From Thiopontia sp964647745 (GTDB lineage: Bacteria > Pseudomonadota > Gammaproteobacteria > GCF-002020875), in NCBI GenBank assembly GCA_964647745.1, contig CAZYJG010000086.1:1-5276 (forward strand): DNA of 5,276 bases. The letters are read 5' to 3'. Positions 1-5,276 of this stretch are shown here, one piece after another (within the stretch, counting starts at the first letter, position 1; each line of letters opens with the position of its first letter). The translations under genes and the position numbers were made by a program. The notes beneath the pieces are model-generated. The model ran no database searches. It was not told the DNA's origin and worked only from the letters and a program-made list of their open reading frames with translations.

Positions 1-162
1 CTCGACCTGCTCGACAATGTGGCCGGGAATATTGAGGGGAACACCATCTGTGCCCTTGGGGATGCGGCGGCGATGCCGGTGCGCAGCTTCCTCAAGCACT
101 ACCGGGATGAGTTCCAGCACCATATCGACCACAAGCAGTGTCTGGTGAAATCGGACTGGTAG
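1..162 (+). CDS. nuoF: NADH-quinone oxidoreductase subunit F, C-terminal end (partial)
   Basis: Frame 1 is open from the first base and ends at TAG (160-162), giving the last 53 residues of NuoF. The stretch TICALGDAAAMPV followed by SFLKHYRDEF is the family signature for the C-terminus. Its cysteine (codon 49-51) is, by family knowledge, the fourth ligand of the 4Fe-4S cluster N3; the other three lie in the upstream SxxCGxCxPC motif outside this window. NuoF is the NADH- and FMN-binding subunit at the tip of the peripheral arm in the cytoplasm, where hydride from NADH enters the chain. The gene is cut by the left window edge, so length and start cannot be judged. It is separated from nuoG by 140 bases, unlike every other junction here. 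The identification is firm, supported by both the motif and the downstream nuoG. Confidence 0.95.
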   Translation, partial: LDLLDNVAGNIEGNTICALGDAAAMPVRSFLKHYRDEFQHHIDHKQCLVKSDW

Positions 163-187
163 AGATGGATATGAGCAATTTGCACAA

Positions 188-288
188 GTCCTGGGATCCT
201 GCATCTATGGCCGTCTGTGTCCTGGATGGGCACGGTCGAGCGACACATGGATGTGCTCGAGCGCGCCATGGATGCAGGGTGCCAGGAC
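188..288. repeat. Imperfect inverted repeat / long hairpin (24-nt arms)
   Basis: The 24 bases at 188-211 are nearly the reverse complement of 265-288. As RNA, 21 Watson-Crick pairs, 2 G-U pairs (197-279 and 206-270) and one mismatch (195 with 281) can form. The outer ends are GTCCTGG and CCAGGAC. Because the two arms mirror each other, both strands read as similar peptide strings (SWDPASMA on +, SWHPASMA on -), which is an artefact of the palindrome. The 53-base interior contains a second stem. The architecture resembles short dispersed palindromic intergenic repeats of bacteria (REP/BIME- or MITE-like elements), but no second copy or target-site duplication is visible here, so membership in any family is inference. 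A possible role is mRNA processing or differential stability between nuoF and nuoG. Confidence 0.75.
236..260. repeat. Inner hairpin inside the nuoF-nuoG palindrome
   Basis: TCGAG (236-240) pairs with CTCGA (256-260), and CACA (244-247) pairs with TGTG (252-255) around the loop TGGA, leaving a 3-base bulge at 241-243. It sits in the apical part of the larger 188-288 stem, so the transcript could fold into a two-tier hairpin. The pairing is seen directly in the sequence. That it forms or matters in vivo is inference. Confidence 0.55.
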
Positions 289-302
289 GTTAGAAACAGT
301 TT

Positions 303-2507
303 ATGACTATGGATACGCAGAAAGATCAGGTCACGATTGAGATCAACGACACCCCGCTGCAGGCGCGGCAGGGACAGATGTTGATTGAGGTTGCAGATGC
401 AAACGGGATCTCCATTCCCCGTTTCTGCTACCACAAGAAGCTCTCCGTATCGGCCAACTGCCGCATGTGTCTGGTTGAGGTGGAGAAGGCGCCCAAGCCG
501 CTCCCCGCCTGTGCAACCCCCGTTACCGATGGGATGAAGGCGTGGACAAAGTCACCCCGGGCCATTGCCAGCCAGAAGAGTGTGATGGAGTTTCTGCTGA
601 TCAACCATCCGCTCGACTGCCCGGTCTGTGATCAGGGTGGCGAGTGTGACCTCCAGGAGATGGCACTGGGCTACGGCTCCGACCACGCCCGCTATGGCGA
701 AAGGAAACGTATCGTAAGAGACAAGGATTACGGCCCACTGGTCTCCACCGAGATGACCCGCTGTATCCACTGCACCCGCTGTGTCCGATTCGGAACCGAG
801 ATTGCCGGCATTACCGAGATTGGCGGTACCGGACGCGGGGACCACATGGAGATCGGGACCTATGTGCAGAAGGCGCTGAGCTCCGAACTCTCGGGGAACA
901 TCATCGACCTCTGCCCGGTCGGTGCACTCCTCTCCAAACCCTTCCTCTATACCGCCCGCTCCTGGGAGCTGAAGAGCGTTCCCGGGATTGCCCCGCACGA
1001 TGCGGTGGGCTCCAACATCCAGATTCAGACCCGCAACGGCAGGGTGATGCGTATCATTCCGCAGGAGAATGAGGCGGTCAACGAGATCTGGATCTCGGAT
1101 CGGGACCGTTTCAGCTACCTTGGCCTCGACAGCAGTGATCGCATTACCCAGCCGATGGTGCGTGACAGCGAGGGCAACCTCGTTGAGAGTGACTGGCAGA
1201 GTGCACTTGAGCGGGTTGTCACCGGGCTCAAGGGGATTGCAGAGGGCGAGGGCGGTGACGCCATCGGTGCCCTCGCCTCACCCAGCAGCAGCGTTGAGGA
1301 GCTCTATCTGCTGCAGAAACTGATGCGTGGGCTGGGTTCGAACAATATCGACCACCGCCTCCTGCAGCAGGACTTTTCGGGTCAGTCTGTCCAGGGCGCC
1401 CCGCAGCTGGGCTGCCCGATCGAGGAGGTCGAGCAACAGGATGCAATCCTGATTGTCGGCTCCGATATCCAGCGTGAGCAGCCACTGCTCTCGCACCGGA
1501 TTCGCAAGGCAGCAGTTGCCGGTGCTGTGGTCTCTGCCATCAATCCGCAGGGGATCGAATTCAACTTCCCACTCTCACAGAATATTGGGGCCAATCAACT
1601 GACCCCGTCACTCGCCTCCGTTGCCAGGGCGCTGATCGATCTTGGCAGGGGCGGCGATCTTGCCGGGCTCGAGACGCTGGTTGCCGATGCAACCGTGCAA
1701 CCTGCCCACCAGGCGGTCGCAGAGTCGCTGCTCAATGGAGAGCAGACGATGGTACTGCTGGGTGAGTCAGCCTATCGTGATGCAAACCAGGCAGTCATTC
1801 ATGCGCTGGCAGGCGCCATTGCGGCGATGACGGGCGCAACATTCAGTGTGGTTACCGAGGGTGCCAATGCGCTGGGTGGTGACCTCGCCGGTGCCGTTCC
1901 CCACCACGGGGCAGCCGGCGTGACACTGGAGACAACAGGTGCCTCAGCCGCTGCCATGTCGGCAGAGCCACCGAAGGGGCTGCTGCTGATGGGGGTCGAA
2001 ACAGATCATGACCTTGCCGCTGGCGCCACAGCAACCGATGCAATTATTGCAAACAGCCAGTTTGTGGTCTCAATCGCCTCGTTCGGGGATCGGATCTCCA
2101 GCGAGAAGGCGGATGTGGTCCTGCCGCTGGCCGCCTTCAGCGAGAGCTCCGGCACCTTCGTCAATGCGGAGGGGCGGTGGCAGAGCTTTGGCGGTGCGGT
2201 TGCACCGAAGGGCGACGCCCGTCCCGGATGGAAGATCCTGCGGGTGTTGGGTACCCTGGCCAATATCGATGGCTTTGAGTATGACAGCTCCGAAGAGGTG
2301 GTGGCAGCGGTCAGGGGTGCAGTTGAAGCGGGTGAGACAAAATCCTGGTCCTGGCAGCCCCCTGCCGATCTGGGCAACACAGCATCACCGGCTGTAACAG
2401 CGAGAGCGATCTACTCGGTAGACGCCCTGGTGCGCCGCTCCGGGCCACTGCAGCAGAGCCCACTCGGTAGTGGAGCAGGGCAGATGGAAAGAGAGGAGGC
2501 GGCATAA
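303..2507 (+). CDS. nuoG: NADH-quinone oxidoreductase subunit G (short, N7-less form)
   Basis: NuoG is the large iron-sulfur subunit of the peripheral arm and passes electrons from NuoF towards NuoI. The N-terminal 2Fe-2S ferredoxin domain (about 8-85) has the N1b ligands C42, C53, C56 and C70. The unusual His/Cys3 cluster N5 follows (H102, C106, C109, C115), then N4 (C154, C157, C160, C204). Residues from about 225 onward form the molybdopterin-oxidoreductase-like fold, which binds no cofactor in this family. The positions that bind N7 in the E. coli type are A230, D233, S237 and S265 here, so N7 is absent. At 734 aa it fits the short proteobacterial form rather than the roughly 900-aa enteric one. 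The start is ATG 303 or ATG 309; neither has a good Shine-Dalgarno sequence. Both precede the ferredoxin fold, so the choice changes only two residues. The stop overlaps the nuoH start by one base (TAATG). Confidence 0.97.
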   Translation: MTMDTQKDQVTIEINDTPLQARQGQMLIEVADANGISIPRFCYHKKLSVSANCRMCLVEVEKAPKPLPACATPVTDGMKAWTKSPRAIASQKSVMEFLLINHPLDCPVCDQGGECDLQEMALGYGSDHARYGERKRIVRDKDYGPLVSTEMTRCIHCTRCVRFGTEIAGITEIGGTGRGDHMEIGTYVQKALSSELSGNIIDLCPVGALLSKPFLYTARSWELKSVPGIAPHDAVGSNIQIQTRNGRVMRIIPQENEAVNEIWISDRDRFSYLGLDSSDRITQPMVRDSEGNLVESDWQSALERVVTGLKGIAEGEGGDAIGALASPSSSVEELYLLQKLMRGLGSNNIDHRLLQQDFSGQSVQGAPQLGCPIEEVEQQDAILIVGSDIQREQPLLSHRIRKAAVAGAVVSAINPQGIEFNFPLSQNIGANQLTPSLASVARALIDLGRGGDLAGLETLVADATVQPAHQAVAESLLNGEQTMVLLGESAYRDANQAVIHALAGAIAAMTGATFSVVTEGANALGGDLAGAVPHHGAAGVTLETTGASAAAMSAEPPKGLLLMGVETDHDLAAGATATDAIIANSQFVVSIASFGDRISSEKADVVLPLAAFSESSGTFVNAEGRWQSFGGAVAPKGDARPGWKILRVLGTLANIDGFEYDSSEEVVAAVRGAVEAGETKSWSWQPPADLGNTASPAVTARAIYSVDALVRRSGPLQQSPLGSGAGQMEREEAA
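2494..2499 (+). promoter_or_regulatory. Shine-Dalgarno of nuoH
   Basis: A perfect AGGAGG lies 7 bases before the ATG at 2507, within the last codons of nuoG. It fixes the nuoH start and, with the TAATG overlap, points to coupled translation of nuoG and nuoH. Confidence 0.85.
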
Positions 2508-3556
2508 TGTTTGGACTCCCGGATGATGTGATCACCCTGCTCTGGACCCTGATCAAGATCGTCGCCATCGTGGCGCCACTGATGCTCGGTGTTGCCTACC
2601 TCACCTACGCAGAGCGCAAGATCATCGGCTATATGCAGATCCGTATCGGCCCCAACCGGGTTGGCCCCAAGGGGTGGCTGCAGCCGATCGCCGATGCCCT
2701 CAAGTTGATGTTCAAGGAGATCATTCTCCCGACCGGGGCGAACAAGGCACTCTTTATTATTGCACCGATCCTCTCGATTGCACCCGCACTGGCCGCCTGG
2801 GCGGTGATTCCGTTTGATGATGGCCTGGTGCTCTCCAACCTGGATGCCGGTCTGCTCTATATCCTGGCGCTCACCTCGGTGGGGGTCTACGGTGTCATTA
2901 TTGCCGGCTGGGCCTCCAACTCGAAATATGCGTTCCTCGGGGCCCTGCGCTCCGCCGCACAGGTAGTCTCCTATGAGATTGCGATGGGCTTTGCCCTGGT
3001 GGGCGTACTGATGGCGGCGGGGAGCCTCAATCTGGGCGAGATTGTCCGTGCGCAGGAGGGGGGTATCCTCCACTGGTACTGGCTGCCACTGCTGCCCCTG
3101 TTTGTGGTCTATTTCCTCTCCGGGGTTGCAGAGACCAACCGTGCCCCGTTTGATGTGGCAGAGGGTGAGTCTGAAATCGTGGCCGGCTTCCATGTGGAGT
3201 ACTCGGGGATGACCTTTGCGGTCTTCTTCCTCGCGGAGTATGCCAACATGATCCTGATTGCGGCACTGGCCAGCGTCCTCTTCCTCGGGGGGTGGCTCTC
3301 GCCATTTGCCGGGGTTCCGGTTCTGGGCGAGATGACCGCTTGGGTCCCCGGACTATTCTGGCTGCTGATGAAGATGTCGATCTTCCTCTTCCTCTTCCTC
3401 TGGTTCCGCGCCACCTTCCCCCGTTACCGCTATGACCAGATCATGCGCCTGGGGTGGAAGGCGTTCCTGCCGGTCACCATTCTCTGGCTCTTTGTCGAGG
3501 GGATTGCGATCTACGCAGAGGTCGGCCCCTGGTTTGACGGCGTACTGGGAGGCTGA
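2507..3556 (+). CDS. nuoH: NADH-quinone oxidoreductase subunit H
   Basis: NuoH (ND1 homologue) is the inner-membrane subunit that docks the peripheral arm and forms much of the ubiquinone chamber. The 349-aa protein is mostly hydrophobic, with about eight membrane segments (roughly 10-32, 82-103, 115-136, 153-173, 189-207, 235-262, 280-302, 318-338). The first helix runs into the signature YAERKIIGYMQIRIGPNR (34-51), followed by the conserved GP-GxLQPIADxLK stretch. The second signature ETNRAPFD is at 209-216, followed by the acidic loop with E219, E221 and E223, which in this family lies by the quinone site and the start of the proton path. Length and motifs are complete, with no truncation. 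It begins inside the nuoG stop and ends 3 bases before nuoI. The assignment is essentially certain. Confidence 0.98.
   Translation: MFGLPDDVITLLWTLIKIVAIVAPLMLGVAYLTYAERKIIGYMQIRIGPNRVGPKGWLQPIADALKLMFKEIILPTGANKALFIIAPILSIAPALAAWAVIPFDDGLVLSNLDAGLLYILALTSVGVYGVIIAGWASNSKYAFLGALRSAAQVVSYEIAMGFALVGVLMAAGSLNLGEIVRAQEGGILHWYWLPLLPLFVVYFLSGVAETNRAPFDVAEGESEIVAGFHVEYSGMTFAVFFLAEYANMILIAALASVLFLGGWLSPFAGVPVLGEMTAWVPGLFWLLMKMSIFLFLFLWFRATFPRYRYDQIMRLGWKAFLPVTILWLFVEGIAIYAEVGPWFDGVLGG
3547..3552 (+). promoter_or_regulatory. Shine-Dalgarno of nuoI
   Basis: GGGAGG within the last codons of nuoH lies 7 bases before ATG 3560. It favours that start over the in-frame ATG at 3566, from which it would be 13 bases away. 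Confidence 0.75.
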
Positions 3557-3559
3557 TCG

Positions 3560-4090
3560 ATGGAGATGATCAAGAAAATCATTCAAACCTGGACCCTATC
3601 GGAGCTCTTCAAGGGGCTGAGCGTCACCGGCCGCCACCTCTTCAAAAAGAAGTTCACCCTCAACTATCCGGAGGAGAAGGCGCCGCAATCCCCCCGCTTC
3701 CGTGGCCTCCATGCACTGCGCCGCTACCCCGATGGGGAGGAGCGCTGCATCGCCTGCAAGCTCTGTGAGGCGGTCTGTCCTGCAATGGCAATCACCATTG
3801 AGGCGGCGCCGCGCGATGAGGATGCACCGGAGATCAACGGTGCTGGCAGATCAAGAAACTACGGCAACCGCAGGACAACAAAGTATGAGATCGACCTCTT
3901 CAAGTGCATCTTCTGTGGCTACTGTGAGGAGGCCTGCCCGGTGGAGGCGATTGTAGAGACACGAATCTATGAGTACAGCTTTGAGGCGCGGGGAGAGAAC
4001 ATCCTCACCAAGGAGGCGCTGTTGAGAATTGGAGATGAGCAAGAGCCACAACTGGCTGCTGATCTGGAAGTGGATGGGAGATACAGATAA
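3560..4090 (+). CDS. nuoI: NADH-quinone oxidoreductase subunit I, with inter-motif insertion
   Basis: NuoI (TYKY homologue) is the two-cluster ferredoxin subunit that relays electrons from NuoG to the terminal cluster N2 near the quinone site. The N-terminal segment (about 12-60) carries the family features SVTGRHLF and YPEEKAPQSPRFRGLHALRRYPDG. The two 4Fe-4S motifs are C63/C66/C69/C73 and C116/C119/C122/C126; the first three of each plus the fourth of the other bind N6a and N6b. The protein is 176 aa, longer than the roughly 162 aa usual for this proteobacterial type. The extra length sits at about 87-103, where homologues go almost directly from the EPRD-like motif to RRTT. All cysteines are kept, so it should be functional. 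The tail (about 152-176) is charged and ends GRYR, as in relatives. The stop overlaps nuoJ by one base. Confidence 0.97.
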   Translation: MEMIKKIIQTWTLSELFKGLSVTGRHLFKKKFTLNYPEEKAPQSPRFRGLHALRRYPDGEERCIACKLCEAVCPAMAITIEAAPRDEDAPEINGAGRSRNYGNRRTTKYEIDLFKCIFCGYCEEACPVEAIVETRIYEYSFEARGENILTKEALLRIGDEQEPQLAADLEVDGRYR

Positions 4091-4689
4091 TGACAACCGT
4101 TCTATTCTATCTCTTTAGCGCAATTCTGCTCTTTGCCGCCTTCCGCGTCATCACCGCAAAGAGTGCGGTCCATGCGGCAATCTTCCTGATTCTCGCCTTC
4201 TTTACCACCTCTGCGATCTGGCTGCTGCTGGAGGCGGAGTTCCTTGCCATCACCCTGGTGCTGGTCTATGTGGGGGCGGTGATGGTGCTCTTCCTCTTTG
4301 TGGTGATGATGCTCGACGTCAATATGGAACCGCTGCGCGAGGGCTTTACCCGCTACTTCCCGGCAGGCGCGCTGGTGGCGATCACCATCGTCTTTGAGAT
4401 GAGTATTGTACTGGGAGGGCGCTACTTCAGCAGCGAGAACTTCCCGGCGCCGGTTCCCCATGGGGCCGACTACAGCAATACCAAGGCGCTGGGTGAGCAG
4501 CTCTACACCACCCACCTCTTCTCCTTTGAGGTGGCGGCAGCGATCCTGCTGATCGCAATTGTTGCAGCCATCGGCCTCACCTTCAGACGCCGTGTGGAGA
4601 GCAAGAAGCAGGATATTCCGCATCAGCATCGGGTGGATAGCCGTGATCGGGTGCGGATGCTCGATATTCGTGAAGGAGAGGAGTCATGA
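4090..4689 (+). CDS. nuoJ: NADH-quinone oxidoreductase subunit J
   Basis: NuoJ (ND6 homologue) is a membrane-arm subunit next to NuoH and NuoK. The 199-aa protein shows five hydrophobic segments (about 3-22, 27-47, 53-75, 91-110, 144-164). The third contains the hallmark LVYVGAVMVLFLFVVMML (58-75), the helix that in family structures carries a pi-bulge and takes part in the deactive/active transition. Acidic residues E48 and E50 lie at the end of the second segment. After the last helix is a charged, presumably cytoplasmic tail (167-199, rich in R, K, D, E). Start: the ATG at 4090 shares a base with the nuoI TAA and has GGGAG (4076-4080) nine bases upstream; the next in-frame ATG is inside the third helix and not credible. 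Its TGA overlaps the nuoK ATG. Membrane segments are judged by eye. Confidence 0.96.
   Translation: MTTVLFYLFSAILLFAAFRVITAKSAVHAAIFLILAFFTTSAIWLLLEAEFLAITLVLVYVGAVMVLFLFVVMMLDVNMEPLREGFTRYFPAGALVAITIVFEMSIVLGGRYFSSENFPAPVPHGADYSNTKALGEQLYTTHLFSFEVAAAILLIAIVAAIGLTFRRRVESKKQDIPHQHRVDSRDRVRMLDIREGEES
4673..4683 (+). promoter_or_regulatory. Shine-Dalgarno region of nuoK
   Basis: The purine run AAGGAGAGGAG just before ATG 4686 contains AAGGAG with a 7-base spacer. It lies in the final codons of nuoJ, and with the ATGA overlap supports termination-reinitiation between nuoJ and nuoK. Confidence 0.8.
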
Positions 4690-4991
4690 TCGAGCTCTCT
4701 GATTTCCTGATCCTGGGCGCACTGCTCTTCACCATCAGCATGGCCGGGATCTTTCTCAACCGAAAGAATGTCATTATCCTGCTGATGGCCATCGAGCTGA
4801 TGCTGCTCTCGGTCAACATGAATTTTGTCGCCTTTTCACACTATATGGGTGATACCGCAGGGCAGGTCTTTGTATTCTTTATCTTGACGGTGGCCGCTGC
4901 AGAGGCGGCGATCGGGCTGGCGATTCTGGTACTGCTGTTCCGCAATCGCCGAACCATCAATGTTGATGATCTGGATGAGCTGAGAGGATAG
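4686..4991 (+). CDS. nuoK: NADH-quinone oxidoreductase subunit K
   Basis: NuoK (ND4L homologue) is a small three-helix inner-membrane subunit that carries two buried glutamates of the central proton/charge axis. At 101 aa it has the normal family length. The helices are about 4-23, 28-50 and 58-86. E37 (in MAIELMLLSVN) and E73 (in AAAEAAIGLAI) correspond to E36 and E72 of the E. coli protein, both known to be important for coupled activity. The C-terminus (87-101) is short and charged. It overlaps the nuoJ stop by four bases (ATGA) and ends four bases before nuoL. Nothing is unusual and the call is firm. Confidence 0.98.
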   Translation: MIELSDFLILGALLFTISMAGIFLNRKNVIILLMAIELMLLSVNMNFVAFSHYMGDTAGQVFVFFILTVAAAEAAIGLAILVLLFRNRRTINVDDLDELRG

Positions 4992-4995
4992 GATT

Positions 4996-5276
4996 ATGGA
5001 TTCAATATATCTCGGTATAGTCCTGGCACCACTTATCGGCAGCATACTGGCCGGCCTCTTTGGCCACTGGATGGAGCGCAGGGTTGCCCATATTGTCACC
5101 ATTGGTGGTGTCGCAATCTCCTTTATCCTCTCCCTGATTGTCTTCAAGGATACGGCGATCGATGGCAATACATTCAACGGCAACGTATATACCTGGCTGG
5201 TCAGTGATGGCGTCTCGTTCAATGTCGGTTTTCTGGTAGATCAGCTCACCGCAATGATGCTGGTGGTGGTGAGCTT
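4996..5276 (+). CDS. nuoL: NADH-quinone oxidoreductase subunit L, N-terminal part (partial)
   Basis: The frame opens at ATG 4996, four bases after the nuoK stop, and stays open to the window edge (93 whole codons). NuoL (ND5 homologue) is the distal antiporter-like proton-pumping subunit of the membrane arm and is normally over 600 aa, so only about the first seventh is here. The first hydrophobic segment (about 4-22, LGIVLAPLIGSILAGLFG) and the second (30-50) match the NuoL N-terminus. The stretch GFLVDQLTAMMLVVV (78-92) is the conserved start of the third helix in this family. GAGAGG (4982-4987), in the end of nuoK, lies 8 bases upstream of the ATG and supports this start. The catalytic Lys and Glu residues of the channel lie beyond the window. 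NuoM is similar in fold, but the position after nuoK and this N-terminal sequence indicate NuoL. Confidence 0.95.
   Translation, partial: MDSIYLGIVLAPLIGSILAGLFGHWMERRVAHIVTIGGVAISFILSLIVFKDTAIDGNTFNGNVYTWLVSDGVSFNVGFLVDQLTAMMLVVVS

Larger units (their letters stand above)
163..302. other. Long nuoF-nuoG intergenic gap containing a palindromic element
   Basis: This 140-base stretch carries no convincing gene. Most of it (188-288) is a large imperfect inverted repeat with a smaller hairpin inside, listed separately. A 42-codon frame (ATG at 165, TAG at 291-293) spans it, but it has no clear ribosome-binding site and its sequence is mostly the repeat read through, so I do not call it a gene. 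No run of T follows the right arm, so it does not look like an intrinsic terminator, and nuoG expression presumably depends on reading through it. I see no recognisable -35/-10 pair that would support an internal promoter, though a weak one cannot be excluded. Confidence 0.7.

Noticed and set aside
188..288. Insertion sequence or MITE with target-site duplication
   Set aside because: I could not see a direct duplication flanking the arms, and there is no transposase frame. It is kept only as an inverted repeat of unknown family.
165..293. 42-codon open frame on the + strand in the nuoF-nuoG gap
   Set aside because: It has no clear ribosome-binding site, its peptide has the composition of a palindromic repeat read through, and the reverse strand gives a similar peptide string from the other arm. 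It is better explained by the inverted repeat than by a gene.
188..302. Possible intrinsic terminator ending a nuoA-F transcript
   Set aside because: The stem is long enough, but there is no T-run after the right arm (the following bases are GTTAGAAACAGTTT), and stopping there would cut off essential complex I subunits.
99..434. 111-codon minus-strand frame across the nuoF end, the gap and the nuoG start
   Set aside because: It runs antisense to two certain coding regions and matches no family I know. Its middle is the palindrome.
2411..3193. 260-codon minus-strand frame opposite nuoG/nuoH
   Set aside because: It is antisense to the nuoG end and the conserved nuoH sequence, with a composition rich in Q, G, H, D, N and R typical of the reverse complement of a membrane protein gene. 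No motifs are visible.
4102..4629. 175-codon minus-strand frame opposite nuoJ
   Set aside because: It is a low-complexity shadow rich in H, Q, E and D, produced by reverse-reading hydrophobic codons of nuoJ.

Overview
The window is an internal segment of a nuo operon, which encodes the proton-pumping NADH:quinone oxidoreductase (respiratory complex I, NDH-1). All genes lie on the + strand in the standard bacterial order: the 3' end of nuoF, then complete nuoG, nuoH, nuoI, nuoJ and nuoK, then the first 93 codons of nuoL, which runs off the right edge. The proteins resemble the proteobacterial form of the complex. NuoG is of the short type (734 aa) and has lost the N7 cluster ligands, and NuoI has the long conserved N-terminal region. 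Together with the fairly G+C-rich codon use, this suggests a non-enteric gamma- or beta-proteobacterium. A free-living or symbiotic gammaproteobacterium of the sulfur-oxidiser/Chromatiales sort is my best guess, but the window cannot settle it.

Layout: 1-162 is the nuoF tail, with the last cysteine ligand of cluster N3. 163-302 is a 140-base non-coding gap dominated by a long imperfect inverted repeat (188-211 pairing with 265-288) with a smaller hairpin inside it. 303-2507 is nuoG, 2507-3556 nuoH, 3560-4090 nuoI, 4090-4689 nuoJ, 4686-4991 nuoK, and 4996 to the end is nuoL. From nuoG onward, spacing runs from a 4-base overlap to a 4-base gap, and each start has a purine-rich Shine-Dalgarno sequence inside the end of the preceding gene, so translational coupling is likely. 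I saw no intrinsic terminator, tRNA, rRNA, CRISPR array or intact mobile element.

How the parts work together: NuoF (FMN, N3) takes electrons from NADH. NuoG (N1b, N4, N5) and NuoI (N6a, N6b) carry them along the peripheral arm. NuoH forms part of the quinone chamber and the link to the membrane arm. NuoJ and NuoK carry the conformational/proton path to the antiporter-like subunits, of which NuoL is the distal one.

No new multi-gene system is visible; this is core respiratory metabolism. The items that stand out are the palindromic element between nuoF and nuoG, the missing ribosome-binding site of nuoG beside it, and an apparent insertion of about 14 residues between the two ferredoxin motifs of NuoI.
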